A stretch of 64,000 bases of DNA from Rothia nasimurium (GCF_928391935.1 NZ_CAKMTD010000006.1:62001-126000); one strand, 5' to 3'. Positions 17,519 through 26,155 are shown, numbered from the stretch's first letter. Notes: generated from the letters alone by a model not told the origin. Numbers and translations are program-made.

Positions 17519-19009
17519 TTAGGGCTGGGCGGGCGGATTGTGTTCGCGCCAGGCGGCGTACTTTTCTTTCCATTCTCCTGTAGGGGGGAAGAGCCCGTCC
17601 ACCGGGTGCCCGGCGGCTACCTGCTCGGCGACCCAGGCATCCTCATGTTCTTTCTCGAAGGCTGCCTGGGCGACTTCGGCGGCGAGGGCCGGGGGGATGA
17701 CGATGGCGCCGTCGTCGTCGCCGACGATGATGTCACCGGGCAGGACGGTGGCGTTACCGCAGGCCACAGCGACATCGACCTCCCAGGGGACGTGCTTGCG
17801 TCCCAGGACGGCCGGGTGGGGTCCCTGGGTGAAGACGGGCAGACCGATCTCTTTGACGGCCGCGTAGTCGCGCACCCCGCCGTCGGTAATGACGCCGGCG
17901 GCCCCGCGTCCTTTCGCCCTCAGCGCCAGGATGTCGCCCAGGGTGCCGGAGCCGGACTCCCCGCGGGCCTCAATGACGATAATCTCGCCCTCGGCGACCT
18001 CGTCAAAGCAGCGTTTTTGGGCGTTGTAGCCGCCGCCGTGGGTCTTGAAGAGGTCTTCGCGGTTGGGCACAAAGCGTAGGGTCTTGGCGGTACCGACGAT
18101 TTTGGTGCCGGGCGTCTGGGGGTAGACGCCCTCAATGACGACGTTGTTGAGGCCGCGAGCGCGGAGCTGGGCGGAGAGCCCGGCGGTGGGTACGGCCTGT
18201 AGGAGACGGCGCAGGTCGTCGGTCAGGACGGGGGCCGGTTCAGCAAGCGGGGGCAGGCCGGCAGCTTCGCGGGAGCCCCAGGCCTCTTCAGTCTGTTTCT
18301 CGTCTACGGCGGGTAGGGTGCCGATGGCCTCGTCAAACCCGCCCTCACCTGCGATAACAGGGGTGACCAGGCGGCCTGATGTGGGGGCTCCGGGAGCGTC
18401 AGGGGCGTCTACCTCTACCTCCACCGTATCGCCGGGAGCAAGTACGGAAGACCCTGCCGGAGTGCCGGTCAGAATGACATCCCCAGTCTCAAGAGTCATG
18501 TGCTGGGAGAGGTCGGCGACAAACTGGGAGAGGGGGAAAATCATGTTAGCTGCAGCGGTGTCGTCCTGCTGCACCAGCTCGCCGTTGACCCAGGTGCGAA
18601 GACGCAGCTGGTCTTCTGACACCGTGCGGGCGTCGATAAGGCCGGGGCCGAGGGGGGTGTAGCCGTCGCGCCCCTTAGAGCGCACGTTGGAGCCCTTGTC
18701 AGCGGGGCGGTAGTCGTAGATACCGAGGTCATTGGCGGCGGTGACATAGGCGACGTGGTTCCAGGCCTCATCGAGGGAGACACGGCGGGCCGGGGTGCCG
18801 ATGACCAGGGCGATTTCCCCCTCAAAGGCGAGGAGCTCGGTGCCCTCGGGGCGTTCGACGGGGGCGCCGGAGCCTGCCAGGGAGCTGGTGGGCTTGAAGA
18901 AGTAGGAGGGCTGGGCCGGACGGCGGCCGCGCTGGGCAGCACGGGATTCGTAGGCCACATGGACGGCAATGATCTTGCCGGGCGTGACGGGAACGGGGGC
19001 GGTGGTCAT
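17519..19009 (-). CDS. FAH-domain / RraA-like domain fusion protein (HpaG-like)
   Basis: A 496-residue protein with two domains. Residues about 10-235 are a fumarylacetoacetate-hydrolase fold with metal ligands Glu63, Glu65 (FEGEIALVIG) and Asp94 (AANDLGIYDYR), as in the HpaG isomerase/decarboxylase. Residues about 260-480 are RraA-like, with GTLGDILALRAKGRGAAGVI and TDGGVRD (Arg380, Asp381), the fold of HMG/CHA aldolases that also decarboxylate oxaloacetate. Classical HpaG has two FAH domains instead. The fusion probably performs decarboxylation and isomerisation of 5-oxopent-3-ene-1,2,5-tricarboxylate. ATG 19009 follows GAGGAGGCTC; the frame to 19075 crosses the promoter. First gene of the hpa operon. 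Confidence 0.85.
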   Translation of the reverse strand: MTTAPVPVTPGKIIAVHVAYESRAAQRGRRPAQPSYFFKPTSSLAGSGAPVERPEGTELLAFEGEIALVIGTPARRVSLDEAWNHVAYVTAANDLGIYDYRPADKGSNVRSKGRDGYTPLGPGLIDARTVSEDQLRLRTWVNGELVQQDDTAAANMIFPLSQFVADLSQHMTLETGDVILTGTPAGSSVLAPGDTVEVEVDAPDAPGAPTSGRLVTPVIAGEGGFDEAIGTLPAVDEKQTEEAWGSREAAGLPPLAEPAPVLTDDLRRLLQAVPTAGLSAQLRARGLNNVVIEGVYPQTPGTKIVGTAKTLRFVPNREDLFKTHGGGYNAQKRCFDEVAEGEIIVIEARGESGSGTLGDILALRAKGRGAAGVITDGGVRDYAAVKEIGLPVFTQGPHPAVLGRKHVPWEVDVAVACGNATVLPGDIIVGDDDGAIVIPPALAAEVAQAAFEKEHEDAWVAEQVAAGHPVDGLFPPTGEWKEKYAAWREHNPPAQP

Positions 19010-19299
19010 TGAGCCTCCTCTTTGAGCTCGGTGGACTTCACGAGAAATCGTATATGATTGCCCCCAGCCTAGCAAGTAACCTAGGTCATATCAAGACCCA
19101 CTGAAAAACCACTCGCACCAAGACGGGCGGTGACCGCACAGGGCAGCAGCCCAGGGCACACCAGGGGTGCGCCAACAAGAATCCCATCTTTTAAACCCTT
19201 GCCACCCCAAACCCATATCGTATATGATTCAAGCACAATAGGTGCTACCCATCACACTCACAGTCCGGTGCAAAGCCGCACCCGCCCAAGGAGACACCC
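19010..19299. promoter_or_regulatory. hpa / aromatic hydroxylase divergent promoter with twin GntR-type operators
   Basis: The 13-mer ATCGTATATGATT occurs twice, at 19047-19059 and 19217-19229, each an imperfect palindrome like FCD-GntR operators. On the minus strand TTGCTA (complement of 19070-19075), 17 bases and TACGAT (complement of 19047-19052) form the hpa promoter. On the plus strand TTGCCA (19199-19204), 18 bases and TATGAT (19223-19228) form the hydroxylase promoter. Each operator copy covers one -10 box, so one regulator could repress both directions. Confidence 0.75.
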
Positions 19300-21195
19300 A
19301 TGCATTTCCACCACAACGGCTACGTTTCCCGTGACCCCCGAATCGAAGAAGCAGCCGGGCACGGTATCAACCGCCCAGACCAGCTCCCCGAGACAATGGA
19401 CGTCCTCATCGTCGGCTCCGGCCCCGCCGGCATGATCGCCGCCGCCCAGCTCTCCCAATTCCCCACCGTCAGCACCCGAATCATCGAACGCCGGGCAGGC
19501 CGCCTCGAACTCGGCCAGGCCGACGGAATCCAGGCCCGCAGCGTCGAAACCTTCCAGGCCTTCCGCTTCGCCGAAGAAGTCATCCGCGAGGCCTACCACA
19601 TCACCGAAACCAGCTTCTGGAAGCCCGACCCGGCCAACCCCGACAACATCATCCGCACCACCCGCACCCCCGACGACCCCCACAACATCAGCGAATTCCC
19701 CCACCTCATCATCAACCAGGCCCGTATTCTCGACTACTTTGCCGATTTTGCCCGCAACTCCCCCGGCAAAATCACCCCCGACTACGGGATCGAGTTCGTC
19801 GGGCTCACCATCGAAGAAGAGAACGACTACCCCGTCAAAGTCACCGTCCGCCACACCACCGGCGAACGCTACGGCGAAGAGCGCACCGTGCGAGCCAAGT
19901 ACGTCATTGGGTGCGACGGGGCTCGCTCCGGCGTCCGCAAGGCCATTGGCCGCACCCTCTCGGGCGACGCCGCCAACCACGCCTGGGGCGTCATGGACGT
20001 CGTTGTCAATACAGACTTCCCCGACTGGCGCATGAAGTGCGCTATCACCTCCACCAAGGGCTCCATCCTGCACATTCCCCGCGAGGGTGGCCACCTGGCC
20101 CGTGTCTACGTTGACTTGGGCGAAGTCCCCCTCGACGACAACCATGCCGTGCGCTCCACCCCCATCGAAGAAATTATCGACCGCGCCAACGCCATCTACC
20201 ACCCCTATTCCATCGACGTGAAGAACGTGGCCTGGCACTCGGTCTACGAGGTGGGTCACCGCCTCACCGACCACTTTGACGACGTCGACACCTGTGATCG
20301 GGGCACCCGCACCCCCCGCGTCTTCATTACCGGCGACGCCTGCCACACCCACTCAGCCAAGGCAGGCCAGGGCATGAACGTGTCCATGCAGGACGGCTTC
20401 AACATCGCCTGGAAGCTTGGCCATGTGCTCTCAGGACGCGCCCCCGAGGCCCTGCTCGACACCTACTCCGGCGAGCGCCAGGAGATCGCCAAGAACCTGA
20501 TTGACTTCGATAAAGAGTGGTCTACCCTCATGGCCACCAAGCCCGAGGACCTGCCCAGCCCCGAGTACCTTGAGGAGTTCTACGTCAAGACCGCCGAGTT
20601 CCCGGCCGGGTTCATGACCGAGTACAAGCCCTCTCTTCTGACCGGTGGCACTGAGCACCAGCACCTGGCTGAGGGCTTCCCCGTGGGTAAGCGGTTCCGC
20701 TCCGCGCGAGTCAACCGCCGTGAGAATGCTTTTGCCCGCCACCTGGGCCACGAGGCTATGGCCGATGGGCGCTACCGCCTCTATGTTTTTGCGGACGCCG
20801 CCCACCCTGCGTCCGCCGACTCTGCGGTGCGGGCCCTGAGTGACTTTTTGACCAAGGACGCCACCTCCCCCTTTGTACGCTACCGGGCTGAAGGGGAAGA
20901 TTTTGACGCCCTGATTGAGCCGGTGGTGGTCTACCAGCAGAACTACACTGATTTTGAGGTGACCGATGTACCAGCAGCTTTCCGCCCGCTGGTTGGCACC
21001 TACCAGATTGAGTACTGGGAGAACATCTACTGCGCCCTACCTGACGAGGATATCTTCGAGGAGCGTAAGCTCTCCCGCGACGGCGTTGTGGTCGTCGTGC
21101 GCCCCGACCAGTACGTCGGCGCCGTCCTGCCCCTGACAGACCACGCAGCCCTAGCGGCCTACTTCGACGGGGTCCTCCGAACCCCCGAGGCCTAA
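19300..21195 (+). CDS. FAD-dependent aromatic hydroxylase (3-hydroxybenzoate 4-monooxygenase / phenol hydroxylase type)
   Basis: A 631-residue class A flavoprotein monooxygenase. Signatures: GSGPAG at 39-44 (FAD ADP loop), YVIGCDGARSGVRKAIG (DG motif) and FITGDACHTHSAKAGQGMN (GD motif), followed by a C-terminal thioredoxin-like domain as in phenol 2-monooxygenase and MobA. AAGGAG precedes ATG 19300. It is divergent from the hpa operon and shares its operator, so its product is probably homoprotocatechuate made from 3- or 4-hydroxyphenylacetate, although MobA-like enzymes usually act on 3-hydroxybenzoate. The substrate is inferred. Confidence 0.82.
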   Translation: MHFHHNGYVSRDPRIEEAAGHGINRPDQLPETMDVLIVGSGPAGMIAAAQLSQFPTVSTRIIERRAGRLELGQADGIQARSVETFQAFRFAEEVIREAYHITETSFWKPDPANPDNIIRTTRTPDDPHNISEFPHLIINQARILDYFADFARNSPGKITPDYGIEFVGLTIEEENDYPVKVTVRHTTGERYGEERTVRAKYVIGCDGARSGVRKAIGRTLSGDAANHAWGVMDVVVNTDFPDWRMKCAITSTKGSILHIPREGGHLARVYVDLGEVPLDDNHAVRSTPIEEIIDRANAIYHPYSIDVKNVAWHSVYEVGHRLTDHFDDVDTCDRGTRTPRVFITGDACHTHSAKAGQGMNVSMQDGFNIAWKLGHVLSGRAPEALLDTYSGERQEIAKNLIDFDKEWSTLMATKPEDLPSPEYLEEFYVKTAEFPAGFMTEYKPSLLTGGTEHQHLAEGFPVGKRFRSARVNRRENAFARHLGHEAMADGRYRLYVFADAAHPASADSAVRALSDFLTKDATSPFVRYRAEGEDFDALIEPVVVYQQNYTDFEVTDVPAAFRPLVGTYQIEYWENIYCALPDEDIFEERKLSRDGVVVVVRPDQYVGAVLPLTDHAALAAYFDGVLRTPEA

Positions 21196-21209
21196 GAACC
21201 TTAAGAAAT

Positions 21210-21253
21210 AAGGCCGGGGGCAGGTACCACCACTGGTACCTGCCCCCGGCCTT
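21210..21253. terminator. bidirectional terminator, 20-bp perfect stem
   Basis: Arms 21210-21229 (AAGGCCGGGGGCAGGTACCA) and 21234-21253 with a CCAC loop, flanked by A and T residues. It separates the convergent hydroxylase gene and the small membrane protein gene. Confidence 0.92.
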
Positions 21254-21274
21254 TCTAGCTTTTACCGCGCGGGC

Positions 21275-21670
21275 CTACTGCTGGCCGTCCTGGGCAGCAT
21301 TCGCCTCATCAATGCGCTGAGCCAGGCGCTCCTTCTCCTCCGCCTCCCGACGCTTAGCCTCAGCCTCACGGCGGGCCTTAGCCTCAGCATACAGCTTGGC
21401 AGACGACCGGTTAATCCCGGTGCCCTCACCCAAAGACGGGTCATTCGGCTTCTCCACCAAAATCAGAGTCGCACACATTACCAGGGTGACCACAAAAACA
21501 GCACCCGCAACAGTTGCCGCCAGGGCAAAATTCGGGGTGTTATTCGTTCCACCGGCACCAAACACTGAAATACAACCAAAAGCCACCAGCGCCAGCACAA
21601 AAGCAATAATGAGCGGGCCGCTCACCTGAGCTTTCAACTTACCCTGCGGGGCCTTATCTTTCTCAGTCAC
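21275..21670 (-). CDS. small membrane protein with C-terminal charged coiled coil
   Basis: 131 residues, function not recognised. A short basic N-terminus is followed by two hydrophobic segments (residues about 18-40 and 48-72), then a hydrophilic tail of about 55 residues rich in Ala, Lys, Glu and Arg (AEAKARREAEAKRREAEEKE) that would form a helix or coiled coil in the cytoplasm. ATG 21670. Its upstream region contains repeat copy A of the Schlafen cassette, so its control region may have been rebuilt by that event. Confidence 0.7.
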   Translation of the reverse strand: MTEKDKAPQGKLKAQVSGPLIIAFVLALVAFGCISVFGAGGTNNTPNFALAATVAGAVFVVTLVMCATLILVEKPNDPSLGEGTGINRSSAKLYAEAKARREAEAKRREAEEKERLAQRIDEANAAQDGQQ

Positions 21671-21785
21671 TAAACCAATCCTCCTGAATACAAACTACCC
21701 ACCAGTCTACGGGGTCAAGCCCCACTTTGCTCAGGCACCAAACCCACCCAGGGCTTTCTACAGCCCACCAGACCCACACCGCACC

Positions 21786-21954
21786 AGAGTTGTTTTAAGT
21801 TTTATGAGTAAGTACATGAAAACAACTATTAAACAACTCCCTGCAACCCAAGGGCGCAAAAACCACCCACAAAGGCTATTTACCCAAGTCAAGGCCGGAT
21901 GAGGAAGAGAAACAACCCTTAAACAACTCCTACAACAACTAGGAGCGCCGGGCC
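21786..21954. repeat. direct repeat A flanking the Schlafen-type gene
   Basis: 169 bases, about 93-94% identical to 23706-23873 in the same orientation (a handful of substitutions and one indel). It contains the last codons (ARRS-stop) of the gene at 21939 and three copies of a TTAAACAACTC-like motif: inverted at 21787-21799, direct at 21829-21840 and 21919-21930. Confidence 0.93.
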
Positions 21955-23690
21955 CTGCCACCACCCGAAGAAACCCAAAGAGTATTTGGCCCCCGCTGCG
22001 GCCCAGAGGGATCAATTCTCACAAGACCCTGCCCGCGCAATCGCCGTAACAAGGCAGTGACCTCCTGGCGCTCCACCCCGTACTTATAGGCGACCTCAGC
22101 CGCAGTCACCCCGCCGTTATGAGCCCTTTCACGAACCCATGCCTCCATACTGATAAGCCTCTCAGCCCCAGAGGGCAAGGAAACATAATCCTGCATAGCT
22201 GAACCCCACCCCCACTCATCACGGGACAGGGCCTCAACAATTTCTACATTAGCCAAGAACCCCATAAGCTCACGGGCTTCAAGCTCAGTCACCTGAGTCT
22301 GCTTAACCACCTGCTGAAAAGTAATCACAGGATGGTGCCATAAGGCCCAAGCAACAATCAAAGTATTAACGCTAGACCACACATAGTCAGGGAAGGCCTC
22401 CCGAGCAGCATGGACCAGCCGAATAAAGTCAGTATCAGGCGCAGCAGCAGACATTACAACCTCAACAAAGTCCTCCCCGGAGATAACCTCCGGTGCCGGC
22501 CGTCCCGTCGAGATCATAGAAACCCACATACGGTCGAACCCACGAGAAGACTCTTCAGCAAGACCCAACACCCTCATAGCCGTCATTAAACGAGCATTCC
22601 GAGGCATTGACTGAGTCACCAGAATCTTGTCAGCACTCACGCCCACAGGCAGGGAACCCGGTGACCAAATCTTTAGCACCCCAGGTGATTGGTCAATCAC
22701 AATAGGCCGAGCAGCAAGCTGCCAATCACGGTGAATTACCGCATTCGTCAGCGCTTCATCAATGGCCGACTCCGGAAAGCGAGGGACTCGATATTCCTGG
22801 CCGTCCGGAAACTGAATACGTTCCACCTCACGAGAAGCCTGTTCACCAATCAACCGCCGCACCGAAGGAAGAGCAAGAATCAGCGGCATTGAAAACTCAT
22901 TGACCTGCGGATCAGCACCCACCATGGGCCTCCACAAGTGCCGAATGGTGATGTTTGCCCCCTCAGCAGGCAAGAGTAAAATTTCTCCAGCCCGCCTCAC
23001 ATAACCAGTGCGCTGATCAAGAAGGCCTAGTTCCCGCAAAATTTCATGGCGGGTGAAAGAGGAAACACCTCTACCCTCTGCGCCTTTACGAGAATTCAAA
23101 AGCCTGGCTAGCTCAGCAATAGATTCCGCAGGAACCTGATCCACTGACACACACGATAAAGAATTTGAGTAATCCGGATTAGCCCGGTTCGAGGCAATAT
23201 ACCGGCGCTCTTCTTCACTCAGAGGAACACAACTAGTTTTCACCCTGCGACCAGCCTGACCTCTGGTACGCGCGTATAAGGCTAAACCTTCAGGGATACG
23301 GATACACAGCAACCGCACCCCACGATATACCACCACAGAAACTTCTACCCGAAGGTTGGGAACAGTACCTTGGTAGATTTTCTTCTCAAGGTCATCAGTT
23401 TCTAAATTGGTTCCTGTAAAAGCCTCTGGGCCCCGTTGCCTGTCGCTCACCCCGATGAGGATATACCCCTCTGACACATCACTATTAGCAAAACAGATGG
23501 ACTCGTCAATGAGTTTTTCGATGAGCCCAGCACGAGCACCCTTCGGTGAAGCAGGTATGCAGGAAGGGTCTTCTTTAAGTTCCAAGATGTCAGATTCGAC
23601 AGATTCCCCAGATGCCCCTTCCCAGACACGTTCAAGAGCCTGGTAAATATGATCTGGTACGTTCTCAGAAGCTGTATCGACGAGGGTCAT
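21939..23690 (-). CDS. Schlafen/AlbA-2 domain ATP-binding protein
   Basis: 583 residues. The N-terminal half has a Schlafen AlbA_2-type domain (DILELKEDPSC, then ESICFANSDVSEGYILIGVSD around residues 35-85 and the RIPEG/TRGQAGRR block), followed by a region with FPESAIDEALTNAVIHRDW, the N-box of an HATPase_c_4-type domain seen in RNA helicase/transcriptional-regulator-like AlbA proteins. The C-terminus resembles winged-helix modules (TAAEVAYKYGVERQEVTALL). Such proteins are regulators or defence-associated nucleases; the role here is unknown. TATACT at about 23703-23708 (minus strand) ends 7 bases before ATG 23690, suggesting a leaderless start. The gene lies between two direct repeats and its last four codons are shared with the neighbour gene. 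Confidence 0.82.
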   Translation of the reverse strand: MTLVDTASENVPDHIYQALERVWEGASGESVESDILELKEDPSCIPASPKGARAGLIEKLIDESICFANSDVSEGYILIGVSDRQRGPEAFTGTNLETDDLEKKIYQGTVPNLRVEVSVVVYRGVRLLCIRIPEGLALYARTRGQAGRRVKTSCVPLSEEERRYIASNRANPDYSNSLSCVSVDQVPAESIAELARLLNSRKGAEGRGVSSFTRHEILRELGLLDQRTGYVRRAGEILLLPAEGANITIRHLWRPMVGADPQVNEFSMPLILALPSVRRLIGEQASREVERIQFPDGQEYRVPRFPESAIDEALTNAVIHRDWQLAARPIVIDQSPGVLKIWSPGSLPVGVSADKILVTQSMPRNARLMTAMRVLGLAEESSRGFDRMWVSMISTGRPAPEVISGEDFVEVVMSAAAPDTDFIRLVHAAREAFPDYVWSSVNTLIVAWALWHHPVITFQQVVKQTQVTELEARELMGFLANVEIVEALSRDEWGWGSAMQDYVSLPSGAERLISMEAWVRERAHNGGVTAAEVAYKYGVERQEVTALLRRLRGQGLVRIDPSGPQRGPNTLWVSSGGGRARRS

Positions 23691-23705
23691 ACCTATCAGT
23701 ATAGA

Positions 23706-23873
23706 AGAGTTGTTTTAAGTTTTATGAGCAAGTATATGAAAACAACTATTAAACAACTCCCTGCAACCCAAGGGCGCAAAAACCACCCACAAGGATCATT
23801 TACCCAGGTCAAGGTCGGATGAGAAAGAGAAACAACCCTTAAACAACTCTTCAACAACTAGGAGCGCCGGGCC
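23706..23873. repeat. direct repeat B flanking the Schlafen-type gene
   Basis: 168-base partner of repeat A, 1920 bases away. It holds the 3' end of the membrane-protein gene 23858-24460 (ARRS-stop), its downstream spacer, and the upstream promoter area of the Schlafen-type gene. The same three TTAAACAACTC-like motifs are present. Confidence 0.93.
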
Positions 23874-24460
23874 TCTCCCCGCAGGGACAGGGCCCCGATA
23901 AGGAGGAAAATACCGGCAATCAGGGCGCCACCAGCGGCCGTCCCCATAATCGCCTTATCACCAATCTCAGAAACCACCGGCAGGGCAGCAGCCGACAAGG
24001 TCACCACGGCACCCTCCAGCTGCCAGTCACGGGCTGCCGGGTTCGCGTCCTTAGTTCGCATACCAGCCAAGAGTTTCAGCACCCCGGCCACACCCAAGGC
24101 ACACGAGGCAATCACCGTCAGCCAGAACTCACTACGCGCAGCAATCAAGGCAAGCGCACCACCGGCAGCCTGCACCATAGCGATCGACATCAAGGCCTGG
24201 GCAGTAGCTCCATCCCCGGTAGCCCGTCGCCAGGTCACCGACGTCAGATAGGACGCCCCCGCATACCCCAGCAGGTAGAGGCCCAACATCACGGTGATAA
24301 CGCCCAGGGTTGGCTCCTGCCAAAACACCGTCGTCAAACCAAAGGCGAGGAAAACCAGGGTATGAAGCAGGGTCGGACGCACCAGGGCGCCAGCCAGGGC
24401 CCCGCCCCCCTCAAGGGAGCTAGGGCGGGCAGATTCGGGGAACTGATCTTGAGAAGTCAC
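23858..24460 (-). CDS. integral membrane protein, HdeD-like
   Basis: 200 residues, six predicted membrane segments (around residues 30-48, 52-72, 88-108, 112-132, 148-168 and 174-194), small residues throughout, and a short cytoplasmic N-terminus. The arrangement resembles HdeD/DUF308 acid-stress membrane proteins, but I cannot name a function. ATG 24460. Its final codons ARRS-stop and 3' flank are duplicated 1.92 kb away, downstream of the Schlafen-type gene. Confidence 0.7.
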   Translation of the reverse strand: MTSQDQFPESARPSSLEGGGALAGALVRPTLLHTLVFLAFGLTTVFWQEPTLGVITVMLGLYLLGYAGASYLTSVTWRRATGDGATAQALMSIAMVQAAGGALALIAARSEFWLTVIASCALGVAGVLKLLAGMRTKDANPAARDWQLEGAVVTLSAAALPVVSEIGDKAIMGTAAGGALIAGIFLLIGALSLRGEARRS

Positions 24461-24538
24461 CCCACCAGTCTAACCACACCAGCAGGGCCAGCCCACCGTA
24501 TGAAGCGCCTAAGCCCAGGAAACAGGCCGGGTGCGCTC

Positions 24539-26155
24539 CTAGCCCTGGAGCACCGTCCGCACCAGGTCCAGCCCCAGGTCAAGTTTGCGGTCTGGCACCC
24601 CACCAAAACCAAGCACCAGGCCAGTGAGGGGACGCGGGCGGGTTGGGGATGCCCCGGCTCCGGCAGCCCCGGCGGCCCCGGCGGCCCCGGCGGCCGCAGG
24701 AGTCACGGACGAGGCCGACCAGTAGGCTCCCAAGGGCGCTACCAGCACCCCGGCGGCCTCAGCGCGGGCAACCAGGGCGTCCTCATCGGCCGGGGCAAGC
24801 GCAGGCAGGTGAACCACGGCGTGCAACCCCCCGTCCATAGGCAACACCTGGACGCCCGGCAGGCCGGTCAGCGCCTCAACCACCCGCTCCCGGCGGCCCC
24901 GGTAGATACGCCTCATGCGGGCTGTATGGCGGCGCAAACCACCCACAGCTAGGTAGGAGGTCATGGCGTCCTGCACCAGGGAGGACACAGGATTACCCAG
25001 GTCAGCCCGCAAATCGAGCAGGTCAGCCCGCAGGTGCCGGGGGGCCACCACAAACCCCAGGTTCAGGCCCCCCGTCACCGTCTTCGACAGGGACCCCAGG
25101 GTCAAAACCCGGTCAAAGTCCTCCGCACCCGGCCCCCCGGCCCGGTCCAGGGAGGCCAAGGCGGGTAGGGGGTCGCCGGTGTACCGCAGCTCGGAATCGT
25201 AGTCGTCCTCAACGATGAGGGAGTCGTGCTCCCGCGCCCAGGCAAGCAATTCCAGGCGGCGGGCCACCGGCATAGAAGCCCCCAGGGGGTACTGGTGGCT
25301 GGGGGCGACCAGCACAAGATCCGGACGCGACGCCCCGGTGGGCAGGTAGGCCGGGTTCAGGCCGTGCTCATCGACGGGAACGGGCACCAGCTCGTGCCCA
25401 AAGGCCAGCGGGATTCGGTGTAGGGAAGGGTAGCCGGGGTTTTCAACAGCTACCCGCAGGGGCCGGGACCGCACCCGTTGCCGCAGGGCCGTCAGGATCA
25501 GGCGGAAGCCGTCGCGGGCACCGGCGGTGACGATCAGGTCGTCGGGGCTGCGGAGCACCGACCTCATCAGACGCAGGTGGTCAGCCAGCTGCACCCGCAG
25601 GGCTGGGGAGCCAGCTGGCGGGTAGGCCGGGCCGGGGGTTGCGGCAGCCTCCCGCCAGGCAGCCCGCCAGGTAGCTGAAGCCACCAGGGAGGTATCGGGG
25701 GCACCAGGCCGTAAATCAATGAGGGGGTTCTGGGCCCCGGCCTGGACAGGCAGGGCTTGGGTGGACTGGGTCTGTCGCTCAGGCTGGGGGCGGGTAGCCC
25801 GAGCCTTGGCAGGGTAGGGCTGGCTATCCCCCCGGGGCAGGACGGGGCCGTCCTGGCTTGGACGAACCGGGCTGGTACCAGCCCCGAAGGTTAGACCCTC
25901 GGCGACGCGCGTCCCCCCACGGGCCGTGACCAGGTACCCCTCCCCCACCAACTGCTCATACGCAAAAACAACCGTTCCACGTGAAACATCGAGCCTCTCA
26001 GCCAGGGAACGGGTCGAAGGCAGCACATCACCAGCCACCAAAAAACCATCCGTAATCAGGGACCTCACCTGCTCCGCAATCTGCGACGGCAAAGACCCAG
26101 GCGCCGACCGAACCACCCTCACCGGCAGCCCGTCCCCCCGCACAAAACCAGCCAC
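24539..26155 (-). CDS. pdxR: MocR-family regulator, probable PdxR activator of pdxST
   Basis: 538 residues: an N-terminal GntR-type winged helix-turn-helix (about 12-80, with LPSQIAEQVRSLITDGFL and RSLAERLDVSRGTVVFAYEQL) and a C-terminal type I aminotransferase-fold domain that binds pyridoxal phosphate (LIVEDDYDSELRYTG and the Schiff-base lysine in LGSLSKTVTGGLNLGF). GTG 26155 follows AAGGAGGGG. PdxR proteins activate pdxST in actinobacteria; a PdxR-like operator is present ahead of pdxS at 28334, 2.2 kb away. An Ala/Gly repeat near the C-terminus (AAAGAAGAAGAAGAG) comes from a 9-base DNA repeat at about 24660-24695. A near-perfect parS site lies in the HTH codons. Confidence 0.85.
   Translation of the reverse strand: MAGFVRGDGLPVRVVRSAPGSLPSQIAEQVRSLITDGFLVAGDVLPSTRSLAERLDVSRGTVVFAYEQLVGEGYLVTARGGTRVAEGLTFGAGTSPVRPSQDGPVLPRGDSQPYPAKARATRPQPERQTQSTQALPVQAGAQNPLIDLRPGAPDTSLVASATWRAAWREAAATPGPAYPPAGSPALRVQLADHLRLMRSVLRSPDDLIVTAGARDGFRLILTALRQRVRSRPLRVAVENPGYPSLHRIPLAFGHELVPVPVDEHGLNPAYLPTGASRPDLVLVAPSHQYPLGASMPVARRLELLAWAREHDSLIVEDDYDSELRYTGDPLPALASLDRAGGPGAEDFDRVLTLGSLSKTVTGGLNLGFVVAPRHLRADLLDLRADLGNPVSSLVQDAMTSYLAVGGLRRHTARMRRIYRGRRERVVEALTGLPGVQVLPMDGGLHAVVHLPALAPADEDALVARAEAAGVLVAPLGAYWSASSVTPAAAGAAGAAGAAGAGASPTRPRPLTGLVLGFGGVPDRKLDLGLDLVRTVLQG
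25973..25988. other. parS-like ParB site, 14 of 16 matches
   Basis: CGTTCCACGTGAAACA inside pdxR differs at two positions from TGTTTCACGTGAAACA. Read on the gene strand it spans the VSR codons of the HTH, so coincidence is possible. Confidence 0.5.

Noticed and set aside
19258..20352. 364-codon minus-strand frame opposite the flavin hydroxylase gene
   Set aside because: Shadow frame; the hydroxylase has complete FAD motifs on the plus strand.
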